A stretch of DNA of 64,000 nt from Branchiostoma floridae (taxonomy: Eukaryota; Chordata; Leptocardii; Amphioxiformes; Branchiostomatidae), in NCBI RefSeq assembly GCF_000003815.2, contig NC_049987.1, positions 20,966,187 through 21,030,186 of the forward strand, given 5' to 3'. Positions 24,880-36,493 of this stretch are shown piece after piece. Position 1 is the stretch's first letter. Each line of letters starts with the position of its first letter. Under the pieces are notes generated by a model, which did no database searches, was not told the origin of the DNA, and was given only the letters and a program-made list of their open reading frames with translations. The position numbers were made by a program, and so were the translations under genes.

Positions 24880-25130
24880 AGTATTGGCATCAACGATGGT
24901 ATCCGACGGCGCAATGCGGTACGGTTGTGGAAATCAAGGCAAATCAAGGTGGGACCAATGTCATCCTCGTTAAGTTTGACAACGATCAAGTTAGCAAGAA
25001 AGCTATTGTATCCATTCAATACAGGTCGACACATTTTAAAAATAATGTAGCAATCTACATGCTCGAAGTGACCTACACCGTCGCGGCATCAATTCCCATT
25101 AATACTATGCTTGGCACGTACCATCCACAA
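24880..25130 (+). pseudogene. Probable PIF1/Helitron helicase C-terminal remnant
   Basis: A short open stretch reads ANQGGTNVILVKFDNDQVSKK, then YRSTHFKNN, resembling the VKFD...YR region after the helicase core of PIF1-like proteins in Helitrons. The next segment is already scrambled and no helicase motifs are present. Family call is tentative. Confidence 0.4.
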
Positions 25131-25480
25131 GTGTCAAGGCAAAACACTTGATCATTTAGATTAATTTATCATGATCGTAGGTGAACTTTTCTTCAATTTC
25201 AAAATCTATACTTCATTTTCCCGTACAAAAAATATTTTTTGTTGATGACATTCCTTTGACTAATTTCTATCAAGAAATTTACCGTGAAACGTCAACGTCC
25301 AATACTTTTGTTTGCACTGCTTACCCTGATTAAATTATCGTTCTGACCTGTACGAAGTAATCATTAATATTCATAGGATAAATATAACTGAGGGCATTGA
25401 GAAATATTTTTTTTGCAAAATTTCTGATGAGCATTGCAAACATTGCAAAGTGAACTAAATATCAAAAAGTGTGATAATAA

Positions 25481-25910
25481 AAATGCATTGCCATGGCGAC
25501 GAAGTTATGGTTTATATACATATTGAATTATACATTTGCTGTTGTTGGTGTGTTTTAGCCTTTCCTCTGGCTCTGTTTACAGCGCGCGTCAAGTGCTAAC
25601 AAGGTCTACTAGATGGATAGGCTGTCGACCTCTGCCCTGCTATCCAGCAACTTTGACCTCTTCCAGACATCTTGGAATGTATGTCCTGATTCATGGGACA
25701 CTTAAACAATAGGACTGCGTCCTACCTCTCTCCACCAAACACGTCATTCTTTTTTAACATTGTGGGTTGCATCCCGCTCTTGAGCACCATTTCTCGGTTT
25801 TACGCGACGATAAGACGATAATTGCTGCGAGTACTTACGCCATCGATGAAAATGCATTGCTATGGCAACGGAGTTATGGTTTATATTTACTAAATTATAC
25901 AAACTGCCAA
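25481..25910. repeat. Two direct copies of a 60-bp unit each bearing an X-box-like palindrome
   Basis: Copies at about 25481-25541 and 25849-25908 share GCATTGCYATGGCRACGRAG then TTATGGTTTATAT. ATTGCCATGGCGAC and ATTGCTATGGCAAC fit the RFX-type inverted half-site pattern. Confidence 0.6.
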
Positions 25911-26331
25911 GGGTTGATAGATTAATCTGTCACCGCTAACTTCCAGATGTTCTCTACTAATCTTCCCCTGGCTGACGGTATCACTTTTACTCTACTAGAC
26001 GAACCCCCTTTAGGGAACGGAAGAATGCAGACTAGCACGATGCAACTACGCACTCGCGGACTCACATGCCTGTCCAATTCTGGGAATTCCTGGCAAACTG
26101 TCGCACACTATACTACTAGGCGTCGCCGCTGAGGCCTAGCCAAAATGAAGTAAATATTGTAATAATCTATTTAGACTATTACAGTAAATATGTCTTGGCC
26201 TGCTTGCAACACAAAGGTAGCATAGTCTGGTTACCAAATACAACGTGGAAATTGTGAATAACAGAGCTGTCATTATCATCGTTCATCTTAATAAGTGAAG
26301 CTGTCACCGAGTTCAACCGCTAAAATAATTA

Positions 26332-26714
26332 TTAAACTGAAATATTCGTCAGCCGAGGCGATGTTTTCCCTTGTGCTGAGGGCCGCGCTCTGTCGGCAGC
26401 TGCAGCCTGATATTTATCTATCTCTGCCTTCAGCGCTAGATTTGGAACAAGTGTGAAGTCTGTCAGTTTCTGATTGGTTGAGGGAGAGGTCTGATTTCGG
26501 ATCAGCCAACCCTCAATCTCAGTCCTGTCATACGTGTATCCGTCGGATGCTGTGACGGGTTCCACCATGATGGATTTTGTGAAGGGGCAGATGAACCTAT
26601 GCGGGGGCTGGAACTGGAGGGCCTGATACTCGTGTGTCGTCTCGGTGAGAGTGGCGTAGCCCTGGTCGTCCATGTTCGGGGCACCAATGTCGGTAAGGTT
26701 GATTTGACTCGAAC
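26332..26714 (-). other. Last exon of the receptor: ITAM consensus plus U-box
   Basis: This exon carries 127 residues: a short tail with [14 protein letters not shown] (26617-26658), then a U-box of normal length, then a 20-residue tail rich in Ala, Arg and Ser. U-boxes bind E2 enzymes with a RING-like fold held by salt bridges rather than zinc; the hydrophobic positions of that fold are kept. Having the whole module in one exon behind a phase-1 intron makes acquisition by exon shuffling plausible. Confidence 0.85.
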
Positions 26715-29700
26715 CTGGAAACACATCGAGAATATCAACAACAAATTTAGAGTTTTAACATTCATTTATATTGTAATGTGTGAGATAAAGCCACACCCTA
26801 TGCCTTTATATGGTTAATTTTTAGTGCATACGTACCAGTGGTGTACTGTACATTCTGGTCATAGTCATTGCTATCTGGCTCGTCCCTTTGGGTGTTTCTA
26901 AGAGTAGAAAAATGAAAGCATCCTATAAATAGTGTCAAGGAATATGTTTTCTTGATCATATTTGATTTGTTCGCCTAGGATGCACATTATACTGATATAA
27001 ATGAAGGGATTTGAAGACATGCCATGCTACAGACTTCACACACACACATGTTCTTCAGCTGTGTAATTTTCGGGGTGCCATATTGTCAAGATACACAATC
27101 TAAGTTTTATTTTTAATTACCTCTGTGACAGTGCAGATGGATGCTTGCCAGATCGTGCAAAATATACGACGCATGCGACCATAATCACCAGGAACACCAG
27201 ACTGCCAACAACAATTCCCACCAATGGACCAGTTGCTAAACCACCTGAATCTATCAAACAAAGGTAGGAAAGACCTCAGTATTGTACCTCTACATTTTTC
27301 ATGACAGGTGTCGGTAATAGATGTAATGTATGTTGTTACTAGAAAAGTAAAAACCTAACTAAAACTGGCTCCAAGTACATATCTTACCAGGTGGCTTTGT
27401 CATCAAATCAAACGTGGTGGTTGTGACAAGGGAGGACGCGTCCTCCTTAGTCGTCGCTTCGTTCCTGTCCGTAGTGGTAGTGCGCACGTGTGTTAGATTT
27501 CCTTCAAGAAAATGTCAGAGTTAAATGCGTCACTTCCCTACAGGTAATGATTTTCAAAGGTTTAGAGGTTTCAAAGAAATGGATTATTCATGCAATGTAC
27601 ATGTATTGGAATCGCTGATACATGTATAAGTGATCATTGCTTCTGAACATCTGTCTTATCAATAACCAGTAACAGATCATGAATTAAATTACCTTGTATA
27701 CAGCTTGGTGAAAACGAAATATCGTCAACAGCCACTGCACCCTCAAGACTAAGATCAAGGGAAACTGACAGCGAAACCTGGAGGTGAAAATGTGTAAATG
27801 TAAAGACAAACTGTAAAGTATGTTGCCACTATGACGCCACTGTTTCATTCTCATAGGAGGTTTCCGACATGCAGCAAATCCGCCTTGTCAAAACCGTGAA
27901 TACTTGCTTACCGTGAATACTAAGAAAGGTCCTCTCAACATCACATTGGCAAACGTCCAGGCGGGTGTCTCCTCCCTTGGCTTTACCCAAACCTGCTGCA
28001 TCAGTCCTGTGTTTGCTTCCATCATGACGACTGAGATGTTGCTGGCACTTCTTCCCGAGAAATGGTAATAGAAGCGCAGCTGAAATTAGAGGAAAACAGA
28101 ACACACTTGTCAAACATATTTCTGGTCAAGACTATATGACAAAACATGTCTCATGATGGGGACAGGGTGGATATGGAAATTACCAAGGGCACATCATATT
28201 TCGTAATCTATTGACTACCTCCTAGAAAGATGTTCTCGGATGCTGTAATATCAGACATGATGCTGCGAATCCAGTTCAAATGTAACATTACGTACACTGC
28301 AATCAACACTTTGTCCCAGCTGAATAGTGCTCTTCAGTTTGGCTCTCCGTGTGTTCGTGGGTCCAGGCGAGGCGTTAATGACAAAGACGTAGTAACCTGG
28401 AAAGTGGAATGTGCAGATGAACATTAGAAAAGGATCATTAATCTTTCGATCGGCAATTACTTGACATTCTTCTACACAGAGTCTCGTCTGTGATCTATAC
28501 AATATAAATTCTATCATAGGGCGGATTTGGCTTAACTACTTTAAAGATTCCACGATCATGGGCGTGTCATCTAACTGGTACTCAGCCAATAAGAGATTCG
28601 CTTAAACATTTTCTTAAGGTAAGATGATTCTCTGATTGGCTAACACTTGTTACGATGCCAAGCCTACAGTTGAGGAAACCTTAGCCGGTTAAGCAGAGCC
28701 TATATTGTGTTTTTTTGTATGACAGTTGGCGAGGCTCCGTGTATACATATACGTATATAAGACAATGTTATTTGGCCTAGGCTTACAAATTTGGCTGAGT
28801 ACGTTTACAGTCGTTTGTATCTGGTGGAATCTTGTATGGTGATGTGTTGTATTTTCTTTTTCTGTCGTTCTATATTCAAAATTGACAAAGCATTGGCAAT
28901 CAATTACACTTCTGAATTGTATTGATCATTACAATAGCCCAATACAGTGAAAACATGAAAACAACGACTGGACAAGGACACTTAACATTATGACACAGCC
29001 TGCACATGTCTGTTTTTGCGAGATAGTGAAGCTTATCGGTGTCATTACCGATAAAGCTGTCAAAGGTGTGGTCTGTCACAGGCAGCTGTTGTCCCTGTAC
29101 ATCTGCACCTCTTGCTCGAGTAAAGTCTGCGCTATCCTCCCGGTTTTGTTGCCAGGAACACAAATCCGTCTCGAAGTCGCACCTACCCAAAACTGTGAGT
29201 TGAAATGGAGTGACAGACATATCACATAAGTATCTCATCTCCAATAGATCTGATATGCTACGAGGAGGTACCATGCTCTCCGCATCTAAACCCAAGAAAA
29301 TTTTCAACTTCATTGGGATAGGACGTGTTCATACGGTAACAGGCTGTTTCGCAACAATGACAGTTCGCAACAGCCAGTTCGCAACAAGGCAAGTCTTTTC
29401 GCAACAAGGCATAGGTCTTTTCGCAACAAGGCATAGGTCTTTTCGCAACAAAGTACAAGTCGTTTCGCAACATTTGGATGTTAACAATCTTGATAGCCTA
29501 ATAGTGTTAGAAATCGTATTATTAACGTACCACCCGACGTATGAAACTGTACCACCCGGTCATCGGGCTCTCATCGGGTAAATGGTCGAGTACCACAATC
29601 ATGGCATACGCTTAGCAGATCCGCGCATTGAAATAAATATATTTTTAATCCCCTTCCCCTACGGTTTCAGGCGAACTTGCGAACTAATATTCGCAGCGAA

Positions 29701-32700
29701 ATTCCCCGCCAGACGAAGTTGACTCAGGCCGGCGGCGGACTAACACCCGCGCGCCGCCGTAACTCGGGCGCCGCCCGGCGTATGAAAATATCATCGGGCT
29801 CTCATCGGGTAAATGGTCGGGTACCACAATCCATACGCTTAGCAGATCCGCGCATTGAAATAAATATATATATTTTTAATCTCAGGCCCTACGGTCCCTG
29901 TGCACGCCGCGTATACAACTGTACCGCCCGGCGTATGAAAATCATCGGGCTGTCAGGTCCATGCGGTCCAATGGTCCATGCGGCACCATGTTCCCATGCC
30001 GCCGGGGTCGTCTTTCGCACCCAGTAAGATTTTTACGTTAATAATACGATTTCTAACACTATTAGGCTATCAAGATTGATAACATTCAAATGTTGCGAAA
30101 CGACTTGTACTTTGTTGCGAAAAGACCTAAACCTTGTTGCGAAAAGACTTGCCTTGTTGCGAACTGGCTGTTGCGAACGAACTGGCATTGTTGCGAAACA
30201 ACCTGTAACCGTTTATACGCTACACAACTGCAACAAAGGAAATTAAGTAGAAACTATTTTGCTAAGAAAGGAACATTAGTGGAGGAAGTAGGTCTACGGT
30301 ACATTTGGGAAGTTATGCCAAAAATCTGCAAGATATCAAAGAATATAATGTAACGTTACTGTCGTCACAGTTTGTCTCGTCTGATCCATCCGCACAGTTC
30401 CAGGTGAAGTCACACCTGGACTCCCCCGGTACACAGCCGCCGATGCCACAGGTGAAAACTGGGCCTCCGTTAGTCTCACAACTGTCATTGGCTGGGGAAT
30501 TTACAATAGTAACGATAGAGCATGTGATATGTAACTGAGAAAGAGAATGATATTGACAGATAAAAACCATGCAGATAAAGATTTATTTTGCAATAATTAA
30601 TGAGGAACAACTAATACAATAAGTCCTTACAGAGCCATAACAAATCAGGATACAAACGAGGAGTACATAAACTGATAAAATAAAAATGCATATCATATAA
30701 GATGTCATAAAGTAGTAACATTACTAATAGGTATATTTATAGTCATAGTTATCAACTTACCCAGTACACAGTCATCAGACAGGGAGACGTCATCGAGGCC
30801 GATGTCGCCAATATGTGACGAGCCTACCTCTCCCTCTATGTAGATCTGAGGGACCGGAAAGAAGGAATCCATGTCACAGATAACTTCTATTTTGAAATTA
30901 TTACAATCTTGGCAAATAATATAAAGGCACCGTGACTTGCCTGGAAGTTTTTGTCTGACGACAGCGGTACCACGCCCCTGTGCCAGTTGTTTCCCTGTTC
31001 CCCACGGAGCTCCCAAACTTTCCGACTTCCATGTGACGTGGTGAGGAAGACTCGCAGGTATCCGGCATCTCGCCCGTAAATGTGGTAGTAGAAACGTACC
31101 TGTCAAAACAGCAGTCATCACTCGGTGGTAAAATGCTGGTAGCAAGAATAACATCTTCGTGCTTATTGGGTGGGCCGACTACTCTCTCTTGGCAGCCAGG
31201 GGCTGAATTGGGAGGAGCGAGCTGCCATTCGGCGCCACTCAGGTGACCTCAGTAATTGCCCCAGGTGCGGCCAAGGGTTTGAACCACTTACATCGGTAAG
31301 GTCCCATACTCTTTTCGATAAGTGTGGTGGGTTCTTTAACGTGCGTAGGGTGTGGCTCTCCCAAACACGGGACCTCCATTTAACGTCCTATCCTAAGGAC
31401 AGCCCTAGCCGAAGCTAGATACTCCTTTTCACCTGAGCAAAGTTAGGAGAAATTCGTGTAAAGTGCCTTTCCCAAGGGCACAAGATCTGTGACATGGCAG
31501 GATTCTAACTCGAGACCTCTCGATCGCGAGCCAAACACGCTGCCACTGCGCCACGTGACCTCGTGCTGTGTTAACACTGAGTAAATGAGAGTTTTTATTC
31601 ACTACAGCACAGGCATGTCAGAGCCCGTAAATTTATCATTCAACCAACAAAACATGTTGTGACATGAAGCTCACCTTGCAGCTCGAACTTGGACGAAAAG
31701 TGTGCGGGTACGCCAGGAGAGCTTTATCTCTGTGACCGCTGTCAGAAGCCTCCAGATACAGGTAGTAGCTACCTGTAAAAGATCCACACCAATTGCTGTT
31801 ATGACGATTAGGATAATCGTTTTCATGAAATGGGTAATAGTACGAATGTAGTCAAAAACATCACGAAAGTTGTGTTGAATATAAGGATTTTGTTTGATTT
31901 TGTTGTAATGATACATGGCTTAAACAAGCTTCAACCTGCGTTTGGACGATGAGCGAACAGCCAACATTATGTGGTGCGTTTTGATTGAATACAAATAGAA
32001 AAAGAAGTAGAATGATGAAGACTTACTTGTGCTTCCAAGATGGTCCGCTGTAGGGCCAGTGTTGGAGGTTGGAGTTGAACCGGAGTGACGAATCCAGTCT
32101 GCGTCATCCTGGTCTGGCTGGATCCAGTCACACAGGCCGTGCTGAAAGTCACACCGACCTGGGTAGGAGGCTGTGATACGAAAAAGATAGCAACCACTGT
32201 TAGGTATCCGACCTTGAACGACGTTGCTTTGCCTTCAATATGTCACTCCATTTCGGGTTTTCGGGAAAAAAACGGGATACAAAGTATGATTTTAGATAGA
32301 ATCTGTTACAAACAAGGAACAGAAACAAGGCAAGGACATTACAAGCCCATTATTAGATACAGTCAATATCTTTGATATGGCGGTTTGCTTTGGGAATGAT
32401 AGAGATGTTGGGTACAGATATTTTCCATGATGAAGACATCTATTGTTGTTTACGTCTGCTATTCATAGCTCACCACATTGCTGCTCATCAGTCTGGTCCC
32501 CGCAGTCATCAGTGAAGTCACACCACCTGTCCCTGGGAACACACTGGCCATTCAGACACTCATTGTGTACTGTCGGGCAGAATGGTCGAAATCCTGTATA
32601 CATGTATGATATGGCACAATGTAGTTAAATAGTTTCAATTCCTAGTTACATACAACAAATCAGATCATGCAGTACTGGATACCTTACGAAGACGTTACCT

Positions 32701-35700
32701 ATGAGGCGAAAGCTTTTGCAGGTCACAGATGGGACAGAACTACTGTGCATCACAGACGAATATAATGTCAAATAGAACAGAAATATTCCCAAAGATGTAA
32801 TTTCTATTAATCAATCAATCAATCAATCAATCAATCAGATGGTTTATTGGTAAAACAAGGGTCTAGCAGCCAGAGGCTGAATTGTGTCTTGTTGTACATA
32901 ACGTTGTTTTTTTCATCGATTTGAGAATTACTCTCACCTGAACATTCCACAGACACATCCATGCTGTGTGTGCAGGTCCCAGTCTGCCCCCACACCGATC
33001 TGTCACAGTCTGCAAGTTCTTCCTCCTCCCCGGTACACACAACGTCGCTCAGCCATATCGGTGTAGCGGGCTGTCCGGGGAATCTGGTCCCGGACGACAC
33101 GGCTTGTTTGTAGCCGCCTTGTCGGCAGGTTATTGACGCGCTCTGTTCCGTCCAGCCGCTGTTACAGACCGTGCCCCACGCACCATTGTGGAAAATCTCT
33201 ACCCGACCCTCGTTAGGAGTTGTGCCGTCTTCAAGGCGCACACTGCCTTCCTCTGATATAGAAAATAGAGATATTAGTACCCAGGATATGTATGTTCTGG
33301 CCTTTGTTGAGATTTCAATTGGGCAGAATAGGCGAGTCTGCAGGTAGACGTCGCGATTGGAGTCTATGTCGTGAGGACAACAGGACCCCTGATCGGGATC
33401 TCTACCGGCGCGGCAGCGATGCCAATGGTACTGGCAGAGATCGACTCCAATGTCGGACTCTACAGCGGGCGATCAGGCAGAATTGGCGATAGAACGGCTA
33501 ATTCTGCCAGATCACGATCTCTGCCCTAACAAATACGTCGCTAATATGTATCTACAAGCTTGCGTGCGTTATGAGAAGGCCGAATGTCTCACCTATACGT
33601 TCACAGCCTGGTGAGAAGGAGATGTCGTCGATGGCGATGTCGCCTTGGTAGCTGCCAATCTCTCCCTCTATGACAACCTGCGGGATAAAGTGGACTGCAT
33701 GTTATGGCTCAAATGAGATGCAGCTGACTTTGGTGACGGTTTACATTTGCATTGAATGAATGGATTATTTACATCGAGTGACACACAACAACATACAGTG
33801 GCAGCCTATTTCGGCTGAATTGCAGTGTACTTTACAACTAAAATGAATAGCAATCAAAATGTATAAATGAAAACATTACAAAACTTACAGTAACTACTTT
33901 TAAAATAATCTGCATATACATCCAAAGCTTATTGACGCCTCTAGTACTTTGAGTTGTTGAGCATGTCGACAAGGTAAGGTAGTGTGGTCTTCCTGTACCT
34001 AGCAGTTCTACATTCATCGGTATTGTACATGTGTTATCTGGTGTTTGGACATGAGGTACGTTTCTGTCCTGTAGTCTTACAGGGTTTGGCGGCAGCCATT
34101 TTGAGGAGGACGAATAGCTTAGCAAAAAATTACCAAACTTTGCACAGAGTTCAGGCCCTCTGTTGCACAGAGACGGAAGAGACAATTGGTCTAAAGCCAT
34201 GTCGTAACTAACAAAGGTAGGACCAAGAATTATGCTGCAATCTCTTTTTTGTACGTTCTGTATGACCATAGATTGGGCACTAGTGATACTTGATACTTGC
34301 AAACTAAATTTGTAACACTTAACATAGTCAAGACGTAACACGAAATCAACAAATCTTCCGTAGTAAGTTACATACAGTTACTGTTCATGATATTTCAAAT
34401 TGTATGAATGTTTAAGGAAAACGTCACACAGAATACGCCATTAATGTACCTGGAAGACGGCTGTCCTGAAACTGGTGAGGTTCACTTCAACCTCCACCCA
34501 TCTGTCCCCGACCTGGCCTTGCTGTTCCCATACTACCTGCGGTGTGTCGTTTCCTAATGTCTGGAGGAGAACTCGCAGTGCGCCGATGTGATATCCGAAC
34601 ATGTGGTAGAAGAATGTTACCTGTTGCAAAGAAGGCCGAAAACTTAGAGAGCAATCTACGACTAGTCTGTATAGACATATGTAATATGGCCCTCGTCAGT
34701 CAACGCTGACTATGACTAGTGTACAAAATTCAGTGATATTCAGAACATTAAATTCAGTAATATCTATTCCTAGGGGGGGGGGGAGGTATTGATATCTCAA
34801 TAACTTGTTGTGTGGTGTGTGGTCATTTCTTAACAGTCTCTATGGTTTCTTCTTAACGCATTCATTGTTTACTGACTAAAAACGATGACTTTATTTCAAA
34901 ACCTAATTATACTATATCTCATTTAGTGTTTGAGGTGAAATTACGTTACACAATGAATAATAATGAATCTTCTTACCGTGCAGCTGTCTGTGAGTGAGGG
35001 TAGGATGTACGGGCTAATGATGTGTGCCACATCTCCGCGCTGTTGTGGGTCGGAAGCTTCAGTATAGAGGTAGTGACCGTTATCTGAAACTGACAAGATT
35101 TACATCCCAAGAAAATGAATATCTCTCCCCTTGGAAAATCTAGACCTTACCGGGCAGCCTGTGTAAAGTCTCCAATTCATCATGTGTAAATGTGATATAT
35201 TTCGTAAGGATACGATTTATGTTGACATAACTAGTGTTATGTCAGAATACAGCTTGTCGAAGTCTCCAGTTGCCAGTTGTATATGACCGCTAGTCTCTAC
35301 CAGACCTGGCCGAATAGTAATAGGGGACTTTGACCAAGTTAGGAATGAAAGCCTAGTAGGAGATAAATTGCCTAAGAGTATGAGTGAATTGTCCGGCTGA
35401 TAGCTGAATAGACTTCAACAGACTGACTGAAATCCCATGGCAAAGTATTTGGCCAAATTCTTCTCTTTTGTCATCCAGTTGACACGTCTGCTTAGAGACT
35501 ATGTAACAGCGACGTGATAATTTATTGAGTCTAGACCTACCATAGATGCTTTGCTCTTTTTAAAAACCATTGGTAACGTGATTAGTCTAGATCGGCTTGT
35601 GTAATGTCACAGAACGACACTTACCGTTGCCTTTAGTGTGATCATAAGGTGGACCTGTGAAGCCAGACGGCGTTTCCCCACTGTGAAGCGTCCAGTCAAA

Positions 35701-36493
35701 GTCATCCCCCACCCCCTGTAGCCACTGACACGTCGTGCCTTCCTCAAAATCACACGGAAGAATGGCGAACACACCTAAGGCGGAACGAAAGAAAAACCGC
35801 ATCATTCATATTACTCAGAATGATGTTTATTGAAAACACATACACGAAGCTCAAGGCTAATTGCCAATCGACAATGAGCAATCACTATATACATGTACGT
35901 ATATGGTAACACAGGATGAAGATATGGTAAATCACACTGTACATATCGAAGAGGCCTGCAAAATCCGCAGAAAGTTCCGTGTGTTTACTGACGTAAAGAA
36001 AACTAAACCCTGTCAACGCCCGAAAACCCACTCATCCAAGGAAAATTAAGACAATTCGTCTCACACAGACAGCTTTAAAAAAAGAGAGGTCAAAAAGTTA
36101 GATTGTAGTTCTCAGTAGTCCATATTAGAACAGTCACTTGTTCCCACTTGTCACCATTGTTATCTATCAAGTCTTTTATTTTCCATATACTGTATGTTTC
36201 ATGTTGCAATTAATGAACTCTCAGTCAGTATGGGAAGAGCATTAACGTCCTCTATTCACTAAGCAACGACCTGTTTTCAAGTTAACGATTTAAGAACTAT
36301 TAATGGTATGGACATTAAGATGTCTTTCATGATATCTCTACCAAACATGGCGATTGCTATTGCAGAGAGATATGCCCTCTCGCAGCGTCGTTAAAAAACA
36401 GTAGAAACACTTACTGATATTGGTCGACACAGACTGGCTCAAGCCTTGACCCCGCTCTCCTACGATGATAAGAGCCACCATTAAGCCTAACAT
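26332..36493 (-). CDS. Single-pass receptor: MAM-SRCR-LDLa-MAM-LDLa-MAM-TM-ITAM-U-box, complete, 20 exons, 943 aa
   Basis: Predicted cell-surface receptor with a cytoplasmic E3-ligase domain. Exons: 36415-36493, 35625-35774, 34977-35083, 34450-34620, 33593-33677, 32938-33252, 32474-32593, 32027-32170, 31675-31772, 30941-31099, 30761-30845, 30360-30491, 29049-29192, 28296-28396, 27912-28079, 27693-27777, 27388-27501, 27121-27250, 26836-26897, 26332-26714; total 2832 nt, in frame. Signal peptide 1-20; MAM ~27-197; six-Cys SRCR 198-302; LDLa 303-342; MAM 343-504; LDLa 505-548; MAM 549-714; Thr-rich stalk 715-752; helix ~763-784; YATL-x6-YQAL at 836-849; U-box ~853-925 with [21 protein letters not shown] and PNLALK landmarks. 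Extracellular domain borders are all phase-1 introns. Intron 10 has a GC donor. I know no described animal protein with this layout; ligand and substrate are unknown. Confidence 0.9.
27121..27250 (-). other. Transmembrane exon of the receptor
   Basis: Encodes a 22-residue hydrophobic run ([20 protein letters not shown] core) followed by RSGK, a typical type I stop-transfer. Places the U-box in the cytoplasm given the N-terminal signal peptide. Confidence 0.9.
29334..30211. mobile_element. 0.9-kb inverted-repeat element with TTGCGAAAAGAC subterminal repeats
   Basis: Ends CGGTaACAGG and its inverse border about 190-bp inverted arms. Each arm holds several copies of TTGCGAAAAGACYT. The GC-rich centre contains a direct repeat (CATCGGGCTCTCATCGGG ... 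CGCATTGAAATAAATAT at about 29550-29650 and 29790-29880). No transposase. Sits in receptor intron 12. Confidence 0.8.
31166..31560 (-). mobile_element. tRNA-derived SINE
   Basis: Read on the minus strand, the 5' head GTGGCGCAGTGGCAGCG is a Pol III A box and GAGTTAGAATCC a slightly decayed B box. Between them lies an anticodon-arm-like CTCGCGATCGAG. A conserved body with GTGTGGCTCTCCC and CACTTATCG-like segments follows. Lies in receptor intron 9. Family name not determined. Confidence 0.7.
32807..32838. repeat. AATC tetranucleotide microsatellite
   Basis: Seven to eight tandem AATC units in receptor intron 6. Similar short GATT runs occur near 14905 and 36970. Confidence 0.9.
33315..33530. 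mobile_element. Possible GC-rich inserted element with GGGCAGA ends
   Basis: A GC-rich block within AT-rich receptor intron 5 begins GGGCAGAATAGG and ends GATCTCTGCCC. Inverted ends are short and imperfect, so the call is weak. Confidence 0.35.

Larger units (their letters stand above)
21141..26331. other. Intergenic region between ARL13B and the U-box receptor
   Basis: AT-rich, about 5.2 kb. Supported contents are the X-box-like site, a tandem duplication, a tRNA-Leu, a helicase-like remnant and a repeated palindrome, each listed separately. I see no other convincing exon. The open frames at 23066-23392 and 25947-26132 lack recognisable homology. Confidence 0.6.

Noticed and set aside
29677-30027. 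116-codon Arg-rich open frame
   Set aside because: Falls in the GC-rich core of the inverted-repeat element; frame broken by the internal duplication and no homology.
30705-31154. 149-codon minus open frame with a signal-like start
   Set aside because: Wrong frame over receptor exon 10; the MAM frame with the GC donor explains this stretch.
31500-31557. Genuine tRNA gene on the minus strand
   Set aside because: A and B boxes are present but the acceptor and T stems do not pair; it is the head of a SINE.
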